64,000 bases of DNA, taken from assembly GCA_031556035.1 (NCBI GenBank), contig JAVBTT010000006.1, positions 1 to 64,000 on the forward strand, written 5' to 3'. The position numbers and the translations under genes were made by a program. The notes below the pieces were generated by a model. It was not told the origin of the DNA and made no database searches. It was given only the letters and a program-made list of their open reading frames with translations. Shown here one piece after another: positions 44,176 to 52,793 of this stretch. Positions within the stretch are counted from its first letter, which is position 1, and every line of letters begins with the position of its first letter. Origin of the DNA: JAVBTT01 sp031556035 (GTDB taxonomy: Bacteria > Bacillota > Clostridia > Oscillospirales > UBA929).

Positions 44176-44826
44176 ATGTTCGTTTTCACCACCAGGCTCA
44201 CCAGGAAAAAGCTGGCAGGGATGATAGTTGCCGCCGGAGCGGTGCTCGTCCTGATAATCGCGCTGATCGCCTCAAGGGGCTCGGCGCAGGCCGGCAAGGA
44301 ACTCGGCGCGGTCAAAAACATAAAGAGCAACGCCGACAGGGTTGCGTACCTTCAGAAGCTGGGCTGGACAGTGGCCGAGGAGCCGCTTGTCACCGAAGAG
44401 GTGCTTATCCCCGTGGAGTGGAACGACGTTTTTGAGGATTACAACGACATGCAGCGCGATCAGGGCTTCGACCTTGAGAGCTACAAGGGCAAGCGCGTTA
44501 CCCGGGTGGCGTACTCGGTCGCCAACCATCCCTCCGGAAAAGACAATGTGCAGGCGAATTTGCTTTGTTACAAGAATACCATTATCGCCGGGGATGTGCA
44601 ATCCCCTTCTCTGGACGGCTTTATGCACGGTCTGAGCCAGCAGACCGAAAGCGGCCTGTTCTCGGCAAAGGGACCGTCCGCGTCCCCGTCCGCCGCACTC
44701 CCCGAAGTCTCCCCCGGCGCGGGGACGCACTCTCCCGGGCCGGACTGCCCCAAGCTTCCGGACGGCAGTGACTGCAACTGTGAGGAGGATCCTGAGAGCT
44801 GCGGCTGCGAGGACTGCGAGCACTGA
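44176..44826 (+). CDS. DUF4830 membrane-anchored protein with acidic Cys-rich tail
   Basis: 216 residues from ATG 44176 (GGAGGGGG eight bases upstream); the longer upstream frame is antisense to rsuA. One N-terminal membrane helix (about 12-34, LAGMIVAAGAVLVLIIALIA), then the DUF4830 domain (about 50-150, RVAYLQKLGWTV...EEVLIPVEWNDVFEDYNDMQRDQGFDLESYKGKRVTRVAY...VQANLLCYKNTIIAGDVQSP). The tail is Pro/Ser-rich and ends in CNCEEDPESCGCEDCEH, with clustered Cys that could bind metal. The domain is common in Clostridia; function unknown. Confidence 0.78.
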   Translation: MFVFTTRLTRKKLAGMIVAAGAVLVLIIALIASRGSAQAGKELGAVKNIKSNADRVAYLQKLGWTVAEEPLVTEEVLIPVEWNDVFEDYNDMQRDQGFDLESYKGKRVTRVAYSVANHPSGKDNVQANLLCYKNTIIAGDVQSPSLDGFMHGLSQQTESGLFSAKGPSASPSAALPEVSPGAGTHSPGPDCPKLPDGSDCNCEEDPESCGCEDCEH

Positions 44827-44845
44827 CAGGATTAGTGTAACAAAT

Positions 44846-44873
44846 CCCGGCCCCGCCTTTAGGCGGGGTCGGG
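44846..44873 (+). terminator. GC-rich hairpin after the DUF4830 gene
   Basis: CCCGGCCCCGCC (44846-44857) pairs with GGCGGGGTCGGG (44862-44873), loop TTTA; T-poor tail, moderate confidence. Confidence 0.6.
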
Positions 44874-44879
44874 GCTTGT

Positions 44880-45153
44880 CGCGTCTCTGATGACACGGTC
44901 GGTCGGCAATTGTTTAAGGGGCGCGTGATACGCGCCCCCGGGAGCAAAACGAAGAAGCTTGCAAATCATAACAAGCTCCTTTGTTTTCAATCCTATCTTA
45001 TTGCATTGCAATGCAACTGTAATGGCTTTACTACTCGTGCTCGCCCAAAAAAAGTCACCACCTTCCATACTACCTTGAACCTAAATTTTAATTAAAAAAA
45101 TAGGTTCCAGAAACAACGCAGCATGTACTCAATCAAAACTCTTGCCTTCCTTT
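44880..45153. other. AT-rich intergenic flank of an acquired segment
   Basis: Holds the hairpin GGGGCGCG...CGCGCCCC (44918-44938) and then abruptly AT-rich DNA with a palindrome TTGCATTGCAATGCAA near 45000. No ORF with an RBS. The base composition break marks the left edge of the island described under findings. Confidence 0.4.
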
Positions 45154-45882
45154 CTACCTTAGTTTTTCCCCTTGTATGGCGCCATGAGGATGAGAATCCA
45201 GCCACTTTTTTTGTTTGTTTCTACGTTTTTCCCATTTGCAATACAACCAAATTATACTTTCGTACCATCTTTCTTCTGTTTTCAAATTCTCTTCAGCAAT
45301 GAAATAATATAGTAAAGGCATACGCAATAATAAGACCTGATGTAATGACTGGTAAACCATCTTTTCATCGGCTATATTGTATCTAAAAAGCATAGAGAAG
45401 GCTTCAAGTGCGTTAAGTAAATCCCTAACTATTCGACCGAAAACATGCGGGTAGATTTTGTCAACCGTCGATTCCTCATTGCAAAGAGATTCGATATCGA
45501 ACAAAGATTTCTCGCTCGCTATTTTAAGATGTTCATAAGTGATATTATCTAAATATGTTTTTTTTATGTTTGGAGCATAGCCCCATAGTTCATTATATTC
45601 CCCTCTGTCAAAACGTTTCATTTTACCTTTAAACTTATCTGTCGCTATATGTACAAACTCATCCTGATTATCTGGTGGCGTCTGCTTAATATTTTCTAAG
45701 ACCAAAGAAATGAATCTAATGCGTGGAATTATCTGCTCCGCATAATATTTCGCAAGCTCACAAGCCTTTTGTTTTCTTAAGGCATTCCTTTGAAAAAGAT
45801 ATGCAATAAAAGCGACAATTAGACTAAGAAACGCAATCAGCGATGTCGGCACCCCGGCAAAAAAATCAAAAAACCACTTCAC
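45154..45882 (-). CDS. AT-rich membrane-anchored protein of unknown function
   Basis: GTG 45882 is preferred (AAGGA nine bases upstream) giving 242 residues; TTG 45891 abuts the RBS. One N-terminal membrane helix (about 8-32, VPTSLIAFLSLIVAFIAYLFQRNALRKQK), then a long helical cytoplasmic region. The layout resembles the poorly characterised DUF4760-like proteins, but I do not assign a family. Codon use is A/T-rich (many AAA, TTA, ATA), unlike every neighbour, so recent transfer is likely. Isolated small membrane proteins on such islands can be defence or abortive-infection genes; nothing in the sequence proves this. Confidence 0.65.
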   Translation of the reverse strand: MKWFFDFFAGVPTSLIAFLSLIVAFIAYLFQRNALRKQKACELAKYYAEQIIPRIRFISLVLENIKQTPPDNQDEFVHIATDKFKGKMKRFDRGEYNELWGYAPNIKKTYLDNITYEHLKIASEKSLFDIESLCNEESTVDKIYPHVFGRIVRDLLNALEAFSMLFRYNIADEKMVYQSLHQVLLLRMPLLYYFIAEENLKTEERWYESIIWLYCKWEKRRNKQKKWLDSHPHGAIQGEKLR

Positions 45883-46107
45883 ACAACTCAATCCTTCGGG
45901 TATATATTATATCGAAAGAAGGCCTGCAAACTTAATCGAATTGTGCATTTCGCTCAAAAAAGAAATCACGACGCCACCTTATCACTTAATACCCATTTTG
46001 TCAATACGCTAAACAAAAAAACGCCTCGTCTGATTTTGGTGACAATTTCCTTCCAATTACAGGGTACCATATATACAGGTCAAAGTCAACCGTGACCGAT
46101 TCGTCCG

Positions 46108-47853
46108 CTACCGTTTTACCCACAGATTCCAGACAGTCACAATCGCCTGCTCCCGGGTCAGGGGCTCCGCCGGAGAGAACCTGCCACCGCTCCCGCTCAT
46201 GAGTCCAAGCCCTGACACAAAGCCCACCGCGTCCGACGCCCACGGGGATATAGCGCCGGCGTCCTCAAAGCCCGCCGCCTCCCCAGAAATCTCGAAGCCC
46301 AGCGCCCCCGCCGCCCCCCGGAGCATCACCGCCGCCTGCTCGCGCGTAACCGGCGCGTTGGGCGCGAAAATTCCGTTAGGAAGGCCCGACGCTATCCCAA
46401 GCGCACCCGCGGCAAGCACGGACGAGTCATCCGTATCCGAAAACGCGGGGACCGCATCCACGGCCTCCGTAACAAAATCCCCGGCGCTCTTGCCCAGCCG
46501 CGCGCCGCAAATGCGGACGAGCATGGAGCAGAACTGTGCGCGGGTGACCGGTACGCCGTAATCCCCGAGAAGCCCGAGCGATATTATACCGGTGTTCGCC
46601 GCGCGCCGCACGCTGTCCCCGGCCCAGACGGACGGCTCAGGGACTATCTTTAGAAATCCCCATTTTCCGGCCGCGCCAACCGCCGCGAAGTCCTCGCTGA
46701 AGCCCTGGGTATTGGCGTACTTGGGCTCGACCGCGATATTCCCGTCCAGGTCGACGTAGCCCAGCAGCTTTTCAAACATCGCGTCCGCGAAACCGTTGTA
46801 GTACCGGCTGACCATCTCGAACTGCGGCTGAACCACAAATTCCCCGTCCGGGCCGATAAAGCCGTAGCCATCCCCGGTGAGCACCATCGCCCTGCCCCCC
46901 GTGAACTGATCCGCCCACATGAACTTGTGCGCAATCACCGTCTCGCCCTTCGAGTTTATATAGCCAAACATACCCTCCAAATCCATAACCGGCGCCAGTC
47001 CTTCAGAGAAGCTGTCCCCCCAGAAGTACGGCGCGTCGGAAACGGGGCGTCCCTCTTTATCTATAAATATGCAGTCATTCTCGCGGACGACAAGAGCCAG
47101 ACCCTCGCTGAAGCTGTTGGCGCTCAGATACTGGGGGGGGATCGCCTCGGTTCCGTCCCGGGACACAAAGCCGTACAGCTCCCCTTTTTTGACCGCCGCC
47201 AACCCCTCGCTGAAGCGGAACACCCTGTCGTACACGGGCTCGACCACAAGCTTGCCCAGCTCGTCTACAAAGCCCCAGCCGCTTTCAGTCTTTACGGCTG
47301 CAAGCTCGTCATAAAAGGACGAGGCGAGGTCAAACGAGGGCGGGATCACAAATTCGCCCGTCCTGTCGATATACCCGTAGTCGCCCAAGGCCCCATCATT
47401 CTCGGGGGCAGACCTCACCACCGCCATGCCCCGGGAAAAATCCAGCGCCTGCTCGAATTTAAACGGTATAATAGTTTCGCCGCTGTTGTCTATGTAGCCG
47501 TAAAGCCCGTCGAGCATCACGACCGCGAGCCCCTCTGAGAAATCAAAGGCATCCTCAAAGCGCGGCTCAATCGCCATTTGCCCCCGCGGTCCGAGATATC
47601 CCCATTTGCCGCCCAGCAGCACAAGAGCCATGCCCTCGCAGTAATCATAGGCGTCGTCGTAGATGATCGGGACCGCGATTTCCCCCAGCGCGTCTATGTA
47701 GCCATACTTGCCGTCCCGCGAGACAAACGCCATACCCTCGTGGAAGTTCCCCACCTCGTCGTAAACAAGCGGCACGGCCTCGATCAGCATTGACGCGCCC
47801 GCATGGGCGGTCAGCATCAGCAGCGCCGCGGCAATACAGATAAAGCGTCTCAT
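46108..47853 (-). CDS. Secreted WG-repeat protein with SLH domains
   Basis: 581 residues from ATG 47853 (GGAGGG RBS). Signal peptide (RRFICIAAALLMLTAHAGAS), ten WG-type repeats over about 25-420 (pattern F-S-E-G-x-A-x-V...YGYID..GE.VI.P.F), then SLH motifs at about 440-581 (VTRAQFCSMLVRICGARLG; VTREQAAVMLRGAAG; LTREQAIVTVWNLW). WG repeats form open beta-strand arrays of unknown ligand. The SLH end anchors it to secondary wall polymers. Own promoter at 47892-47920. Confidence 0.88.
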   Translation of the reverse strand: MRRFICIAAALLMLTAHAGASMLIEAVPLVYDEVGNFHEGMAFVSRDGKYGYIDALGEIAVPIIYDDAYDYCEGMALVLLGGKWGYLGPRGQMAIEPRFEDAFDFSEGLAVVMLDGLYGYIDNSGETIIPFKFEQALDFSRGMAVVRSAPENDGALGDYGYIDRTGEFVIPPSFDLASSFYDELAAVKTESGWGFVDELGKLVVEPVYDRVFRFSEGLAAVKKGELYGFVSRDGTEAIPPQYLSANSFSEGLALVVRENDCIFIDKEGRPVSDAPYFWGDSFSEGLAPVMDLEGMFGYINSKGETVIAHKFMWADQFTGGRAMVLTGDGYGFIGPDGEFVVQPQFEMVSRYYNGFADAMFEKLLGYVDLDGNIAVEPKYANTQGFSEDFAAVGAAGKWGFLKIVPEPSVWAGDSVRRAANTGIISLGLLGDYGVPVTRAQFCSMLVRICGARLGKSAGDFVTEAVDAVPAFSDTDDSSVLAAGALGIASGLPNGIFAPNAPVTREQAAVMLRGAAGALGFEISGEAAGFEDAGAISPWASDAVGFVSGLGLMSGSGGRFSPAEPLTREQAIVTVWNLWVKR

Positions 47854-47891
47854 AAAAGCCCTCCATGTAAATTGGATGATATATAAGATAC

Positions 47892-47920
47892 ATTATATCA
47901 TAATACTCATCTCATGTTAA
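47892..47920 (-). promoter_or_regulatory. sigma-A promoter of the WG-repeat gene
   Basis: Minus strand TTAACA (47920-47915), a 17-bp spacer and TATAAT (47897-47892), 39 bp before the ATG. Confidence 0.7.
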
Positions 47921-47989
47921 AGAGCAGATGTATTATAATCGAAAAACCTTGCCGATACTACGTCGAAGGTATATTTCGGTAACTTCTGT

Positions 47990-49102
47990 TCAACCGCCGG
48001 AAAGACCGGTTCTCTCCCGCGCGGCGCTCCTGCGACGCACACGTACTTCCGCGCACAGCCAAATTGCGACGGGCAGCGCCGTCTGAAGCGGAATGAGCAG
48101 CCATACGCTCTGCCGGATCCAGGTTTCCATCTCCGCGGTATCTTTAAACAGCAGCTGAGCCAGAGCCGCGCCCAGAAGGGCGACGGGAAACACGAGCCTT
48201 CTGTAATCCGCGACTCTAAGCAGCCCGGCAAAACCCCGCCCGGCGCCGTACAGGCTCACGCAAATACGGACGAATACACATATCAGCATATAGGCTGATA
48301 TGAAGGCCTCTATCCTCTGGACAAATCCCCCCACGGATATTATCCGCGCCGAAATGTAGGACGGAAATCGCATAAGCGCGACCATATCCCCTCCGAACAC
48401 CAGCAGATTGCGCAACAGGGCGATCAGCAGCAGCGCGACGGAGAGACAGAGCGCGGCTATATACAGCGCATGCCTTCCCCCCTTTTTCTTGACACCCCCC
48501 AGAATCGGAAGCAGGGCGACGCTTTCGGCCAGAGGGAACGCGAACCAGGCCGCGGTTCCGCTGGCTATGTTCTCGTATGGCTGCGCGGCGACCGGCAGCA
48601 AATTATCCATATCCATCCCGGGGATCAGCATGACAGTGCTGAACAGGAATATGATTGTCACCGCTATAAACAGCACGGCCGCGCTGCGCCCCATTATACT
48701 CAGTCCCTTGGAGACGGTATAGGCGCACAGTATGGCCAGGCATACCCCGACAAATATCTGCGGCGTCTGCCTGAATGTGACTATATGGGTGAACTCAGTG
48801 AAGGTTCTAATAGCGAGAACGCCGATCAGGAAGAAATACAGCGCCATAACGAAGCTTATTATCCACCCCAGTATCCTTCCAAAGATATCGGCGAGCGCGT
48901 CGAAGAAGCCGATGCCCGGAAAAAGGGAGGATATCCGCGCGTATATCAGCGTAAACGGCAGGCAGAGCACCCCGGCCAGCAGCAGCGACATCCAGGAATC
49001 CTGCTTTACCCAGGCGGCGTTGCCGGTTATCATAGCGCTTCCCGCGATAAACAGGGCCATCAGGCATGCGGCCTGTCTGCCGCTTATCGTTTCAGATTTC
49101 AA
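47990..49102 (-). CDS. gerB: Spore germination permease subunit GerB (GerAB-like)
   Basis: 370 residues from TTG 49102 (GGAGG six bases upstream); the open frame to 49201 has no RBS and covers a repeat. About ten membrane helices of the APC/GerAB fold: ISGRQAACLMALFIAGSAMI, the GIGFFDALADIFGRILGW region, TEFTHIVTFRQTPQIFVGV, LPILGGVKKKGG and FVRICVSLYGAGRGF. This subunit binds the germinant in GerABC receptors of the spore inner membrane. Last gene of the ger operon. The C-terminus is basic (RVRRRSAARERT). Confidence 0.9.
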   Translation of the reverse strand: MKSETISGRQAACLMALFIAGSAMITGNAAWVKQDSWMSLLLAGVLCLPFTLIYARISSLFPGIGFFDALADIFGRILGWIISFVMALYFFLIGVLAIRTFTEFTHIVTFRQTPQIFVGVCLAILCAYTVSKGLSIMGRSAAVLFIAVTIIFLFSTVMLIPGMDMDNLLPVAAQPYENIASGTAAWFAFPLAESVALLPILGGVKKKGGRHALYIAALCLSVALLLIALLRNLLVFGGDMVALMRFPSYISARIISVGGFVQRIEAFISAYMLICVFVRICVSLYGAGRGFAGLLRVADYRRLVFPVALLGAALAQLLFKDTAEMETWIRQSVWLLIPLQTALPVAIWLCAEVRVRRRSAARERTGLSGG

Positions 49103-49127
49103 CGCGCACCTCCGAAGAGTTATTAAT

Positions 49128-49171
49128 ACTAATGCCTGTTTAATACCGTCAGGTTTTAACATGGGATTAGT
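49128..49171. repeat. MITE-like element, 44-bp internally deleted copy
   Basis: ACTAATGCCTGTTTAATACC joined directly to GTCAGGTTTTAACATGGGATTAGT; both ends are kept but the central hairpin is gone. It lies between the small membrane gene and gerB. Confidence 0.75.
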
Positions 49172-49193
49172 ATAAGGCTGCTGACAGTCGTTT

Positions 49194-49382
49194 TTATCCA
49201 AATATCAATCGGTACAGGCTCGGCATGTCCGCGAGACAGGCGACGCCCATGACTCCCCAAGCCAGCAGGAGCGCACAGGAGTATATAACAATGTCGGCGC
49301 GGCGCGCCCCGCGCAGCAGCGTCACGCAATTCCAGGCAAGTATTATAGCCATGATCGCGGAAATAAGAATGAACGTCCCCAC
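49194..49382 (-). CDS. Small membrane protein in the ger operon
   Basis: 62 residues from GTG 49382 (GGGAGGAGG RBS). Two membrane helices (FILISAIMAIILAWNCVTLL; DIVIYSCALLLAWGVMGVACLA). Short two-helix proteins are often found inside clostridial ger operons (GerD/GerE-like accessory subunits, sequence-diverse); position between gerC and gerB supports that. No further motif. Confidence 0.65.
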   Translation of the reverse strand: MGTFILISAIMAIILAWNCVTLLRGARRADIVIYSCALLLAWGVMGVACLADMPSLYRLIFG

Positions 49383-49421
49383 GGCGTCCTCCTCCCTGAA
49401 GGCATTGGTAATGCCGCTCTT

Positions 49422-50549
49422 CTACTCCGTTTTCTCAAGCCCCGCGTCCTCGACCCTCACTTCTGCGGACACCGAGAGCTCGAGCGCGCGCAGCAGTTCG
49501 TCCCAATGCCCCTCAAACGAGCGCCAACTTCCGCCGTAGGTCCTTGCGAACTCTCCGGACAGCCCCAGGATGTCGCAGCCCATCTCGTCCCGGCAGCGCT
49601 CAAACAGCTCCAGCACTCCGAGGCGTATCCCGTCGGAGAAATCCCCGCCGGCGGAGCTCGCGTCACCGGCGGCGCGCGGCGGCTTTACAAGTGTGGCGTC
49701 CGCCTTTATGCTTATACCGGCTGTCGGATGAATGCCCTCCAACTTCGCCTCTGTCTTGAGCGAGAAATCGCGCAGCTCGGCGGTCACCCACCCCCCGTCC
49801 ATGTCCCGGGCGCTCTCATAGCCTCCGGAGGCGTCTCCCGTGGCAATGCGGAAGTAGGCGGCCTCCCGCGGCGTCAGCCAGCCCGCCAGCCCATCTTTCC
49901 TGACTACGGCGGCCCCGCCCGCCATAATGCTGTTGTCCTCCCGCTCGCTCTCCAGATATACCCTGGTAAGGGCGGCGCAGCCGCAAGGGCCTTGCAGCGC
50001 GGCCCGCACACCGTACGCGTCATTTTTCACAAGGCTCAGGCACTGGCTGTAATTGGATTTTATTATGCCGGATATCTCGTAGGCAGCGGAAGGCTCGTCC
50101 TTTCCCCTCGCGGCGAATATCTCGGCCGCCGAGCAGCCCTCGGCAACGGCCAGCAGCGCGGTGTGCTGGATGTCGGCGTTGCGCAGCAACATGTCCGCAA
50201 TATTAGCCATGCCGTGCCTGGCGTAAGCCTCACTCATCACGATAGCCTCGCAGTAATTGAAATCCAGGCTGCCGCCGGCGTTCATCGACAGGGCGGTCAG
50301 CGCGTCTCCGATATCCCTGCCTCTGACGGTGAATAACGAGGAGGAGAGCTTTTCGTCTTTGCTGGAGGACACCTTTATGAATTCTATGCTGACCTCCACC
50401 TCGTCACCGCCCGCCGGGATATCCAGCCCGAGTCCGGATACATACAGCAGATCGGTTATCTCTTGCTTGTCCCAGCAGCCTGATAACAGGGGGATGAGAA
50501 AGATGATCAGCAGGGAGAGGGAGAGAGGGCGCGTAAAGTTGATTTTCAT
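49422..50549 (-). CDS. gerC: Spore germination lipoprotein GerC (Ger(x)C)
   Basis: 375 residues from ATG 50549 (GGAG upstream); the frame continues upstream only through repeat DNA. Signal with lipobox LLSGC, followed directly by WDKQEITDLLYVSGLGLD, the Ger(x)C signature. Later GSLDFNYCEAIVMSEAYARHG and the C-terminal three-domain pattern ending SFEGHWDELLRALELSVSAEVRVEDAGL. GerC is the outer lipoprotein of the receptor. A repeat of about 250 bp separates it from gerA. Confidence 0.92.
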   Translation of the reverse strand: MKINFTRPLSLSLLIIFLIPLLSGCWDKQEITDLLYVSGLGLDIPAGGDEVEVSIEFIKVSSSKDEKLSSSLFTVRGRDIGDALTALSMNAGGSLDFNYCEAIVMSEAYARHGMANIADMLLRNADIQHTALLAVAEGCSAAEIFAARGKDEPSAAYEISGIIKSNYSQCLSLVKNDAYGVRAALQGPCGCAALTRVYLESEREDNSIMAGGAAVVRKDGLAGWLTPREAAYFRIATGDASGGYESARDMDGGWVTAELRDFSLKTEAKLEGIHPTAGISIKADATLVKPPRAAGDASSAGGDFSDGIRLGVLELFERCRDEMGCDILGLSGEFARTYGGSWRSFEGHWDELLRALELSVSAEVRVEDAGLEKTE

Positions 50550-50827
50550 GATACAAGCTCCGCTCTTTGGGTGGTGTATGGGAAATACGTCAGCCCCCGC
50601 ATGCAGGGGAGGAGCTTGTCTCCGCCCTGAATACATGAATCCGCCGGGGCAAACGCGGGGTTTGCCCCTACAGGGACGCGGCCGGCTCCGCTCTTCGTCC
50701 ATTGTCAAGCTCCGCGCGGCCTGTCGCTTCGGTCCCGCCTGCGTAGTCTGCGCCTACTACGGCAGACCCTGCGCTTTGTCCGTAAATAAGCCTGCGCGTG
50801 CTTACTTCGTAACCATGCTCAGCTTAT
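50550..50827 (-). repeat. Duplicated GAAGAGCGGAGCC hairpin element between gerA and gerC
   Basis: First unit: sense strand minus, GAAGAGCGGAGCC at 50854-50842 (inside the end of gerA), hairpin arms 50833-50822 and 50791-50780 (12 bp, CCGTAAATAAGC), 30-nt loop, 3' end at about 50703. A second start lies at 50696-50684. A 28-bp exact direct repeat (50680-50707 and 50838-50865) brackets the first unit. Confidence 0.8.
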
Positions 50828-52330
50828 TTACGGACCCGGCCGGCTCCGCTCTTCGTCCATTGTCATGCCCTCCGGCCTGCGGCGCATGAACCTGAAAGGG
50901 AAGCGCAAATAAATGTCGGACTGGCTGCCCTTCCCGAACGAGAAAAGCTGCGAGGTGTAGTCTATCCCGAAGCTCTTTATGCTCTGCATGTACACCAGCA
51001 GCGCAATCAGGGACATGAAATACCCGTATACCCCGATTGTAGCCGCCGCCGCCAGAAACAGCAGCCTCAGAAACAGCACCGTCAGCTTGAGCCTGGGCAG
51101 CATAAGCCCGGTTATGCTTGTGAACGCCACAAGTATAACGGTCGGGGCGCTTACAATCTTGGCCTCGACCGCCGCCTGGCCCAATACAAGCGCTCCCACA
51201 ATGCTCAGCGCGGAGCCGATTTTGTCGGACATTCGCATCCCCGTCTCGCGCAGTATCTCAAATACCGCGAGCATCCCCAGCAGCTCAACGACGGTGGGGA
51301 ACGGCGTGCCCCTGGCGGCGGAGGTCAGGCTGAACATCAGGGTTGTGGGTATCATCTCCTGGTGAAAGCCCAGCAGCGCGACATACAGAGCCGGAAGGCT
51401 GACCGTCAGCAGAAGCCCCGCCAGGCGCAGCAGCCGCCCGAACGAGCCGTAGTAGAAATTCAGATAGTAGTCGTCCGGGGACTGAAGATTTTCCACGAAC
51501 AGATAGGGTACAGTCATCACCATTGGGGTGCCGTCAAGCAGCAGGGCTATCCGTCCCTCAAGCAGCTTGGAGGCTATGATGTCCGGCTTCTCGCTCTGCC
51601 CGGTTGTTTTGAAAATTGAGAACGGGGAGTCCTTTATCCTCTCATGTATGCTGTTTCCGTCCAGAGCCGCGTCGCAGTCTACGCCGTCCAGCCGCCTCTC
51701 CAGCTCCGCCAGCGCCTCCGGCTTTGCCAGGCTCTCCAGATAGCAGACGCAGGCCTTTGTGTTGGTGCGGGTGCCGAACCTGCGGAACTTGAACTTCAGG
51801 TCGGGAGTCTGGAGCTTGCGCCGCAACATGGAGATATTGATCATTATTGCCTCTGTAAAGCCCTCTCGGGGCCCGAGCAGGCTCTTGTCGTCGTCCGGCT
51901 CCGAGATGCCGCGCATGCTGAAGCCCTTGCTGTTGATGACAAGCGCCTCATCGCAGCCCTCCGCCAACAGCATCGTATCCCCGTAGAGGATCGATTCTAC
52001 CAGTGTCTTGACGTCCCCGGTGCGCTTGATGTCGTTTCCCTTGACGACTTTTGTCTCGATGCGCTCCATGAGCCCTATGTTGCCCTGGAGTCCGCAGCTG
52101 GTGAGCGGCTCTATGATGTCGTCGTTGATGATCCGGGGGTTGACCATGCCGTCGAAGAACAGCAGGCAGGCCCGGAACGTGCTGTCACTGAGATTACCGA
52201 TAAAACGCACACAAAGCGTGCCGTCCCCCTCAAAAAGCCCCTTCAGCATTGCGATGTTCTCGTCCAGCTTTTTAGTAAGCCTGTAGCTGTCGTAGTTTAT
52301 CCTGCCCGTGTTGTCCGCTGCCGCCGGCAT
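50828..52330 (-). CDS. gerA: Spore germination protein GerA (GerAA-like)
   Basis: 500 residues from ATG 52330 (GGGAGG eight bases upstream); ATG 52393 is in frame but lacks an RBS and overlaps the likely sigma-G -10 box. Cytosolic N-terminal region (about 20-265; DGMVNPRIINDDIIEPL, GNDIKRTGDVKTLVESILYGDTMLLAEG), then five or so membrane helices (LLDGTPMVMTVPYLFVENLQSPDDYYLNFYYGSFGRLLR starts the conserved block; FHQEMIPTTLMFSLTSAARGTPFP; GSALSIVGALVLGQAAVEAKIVS). The last residues (MDEERSRPGP) are encoded by an inserted repeat, so the native C-terminus was altered. First gene of the operon. Confidence 0.92.
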   Translation of the reverse strand: MPAAADNTGRINYDSYRLTKKLDENIAMLKGLFEGDGTLCVRFIGNLSDSTFRACLLFFDGMVNPRIINDDIIEPLTSCGLQGNIGLMERIETKVVKGNDIKRTGDVKTLVESILYGDTMLLAEGCDEALVINSKGFSMRGISEPDDDKSLLGPREGFTEAIMINISMLRRKLQTPDLKFKFRRFGTRTNTKACVCYLESLAKPEALAELERRLDGVDCDAALDGNSIHERIKDSPFSIFKTTGQSEKPDIIASKLLEGRIALLLDGTPMVMTVPYLFVENLQSPDDYYLNFYYGSFGRLLRLAGLLLTVSLPALYVALLGFHQEMIPTTLMFSLTSAARGTPFPTVVELLGMLAVFEILRETGMRMSDKIGSALSIVGALVLGQAAVEAKIVSAPTVILVAFTSITGLMLPRLKLTVLFLRLLFLAAAATIGVYGYFMSLIALLVYMQSIKSFGIDYTSQLFSFGKGSQSDIYLRFPFRFMRRRPEGMTMDEERSRPGP

Positions 52331-52381
52331 TTGTCCGCCCTCCCCCCGGTGCGTTCTGGCGCGAAGGTTCGATATCGGGCT

Positions 52382-52412
52382 TAGAATGCTCATACCGGCG
52401 CGGACTTATTCC
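52382..52412 (-). promoter_or_regulatory. Candidate sigma-G promoter of the ger operon
   Basis: Minus strand GGAATA (52412-52407), an 18-bp spacer and CATTCTA (52388-52382), close to the sigma-G consensus (TGAATA / CATACTA). Forespore expression is expected for germinant receptors. It supports the ATG 52330 start for gerA. Confidence 0.5.
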
Positions 52413-52469
52413 AAACGGCAGGCTGGAAAAAGTTAGCGCAATGTCCTGTAAAAACTGATGACGTGAAAA

Positions 52470-52504
52470 ACAACCCTCTGTCCGAAGATGGGACGGAGGG
52501 TTGT
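52470..52504 (-). terminator. Intrinsic terminator of the hydrogenase operon
   Basis: A 14-bp stem (52470-52483 with 52491-52504; ACAACCCTC...GAGGGTTGT) followed on the minus strand by TTTTT. Confidence 0.75.
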
Positions 52505-52510
52505 TCAGAC

Positions 52511-52715
52511 CGATGTCAAACTACAGTTTGTCATCGAAAACGAGGGCAAGCTGTCGCCGCTAAGGCGGCTAGCAAAGAAAGGCTTTCCCGGAGTGAATCC
52601 GTGAAAGCCTTGAATTTCAAGCTTTTTCACTCTTGCGGTCAAGCAAGAACCTGCCGCCTCCGGCGTCAGGCTCGACGCTCAAAAGTGAAAAAGGACGGAG
52701 GGTTGCGGACTTTGT
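52511..52715 (+). repeat. ~205-bp dispersed repeat, copy 1
   Basis: Starts at GATGTCAAACTACAGTTTGTC and runs through AAAGGCTTTCCCGGAG, CAAGCAAGAACCTGCC and GTGAAAAAGGACGGAGG to GCGGACTTTGTC. Over 90 per cent identical to 60127-60332 by eye, same orientation. Followed directly by a hairpin element (next). Confidence 0.75.
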
Positions 52716-52793
52716 CTACAGTCTCAAAAAATCCCGCGTCGTGCGCTTCGCTGCTCCTTGGGTTTTTGCTCACACGCGGGGGCTCCGCTCTTC
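52716..52793 (-). repeat. GAAGAGCGGAGCC hairpin element after the hydrogenase gene
   Basis: Sense strand minus; the element's first G is the last base of the TAG stop (52793-52795). Arms CAAAAACCC (52768-52760) and GGGATTTTTTG (52735-52725) enclose a 24-nt loop. Confidence 0.75.

Noticed and set aside
52561..52700. A peptide frame containing KALNFKLFHSCGQARTC in both copies of the ~205-bp repeat
   Set aside because: Similar frames in repeats reflect sequence identity; no RBS and different downstream frames.
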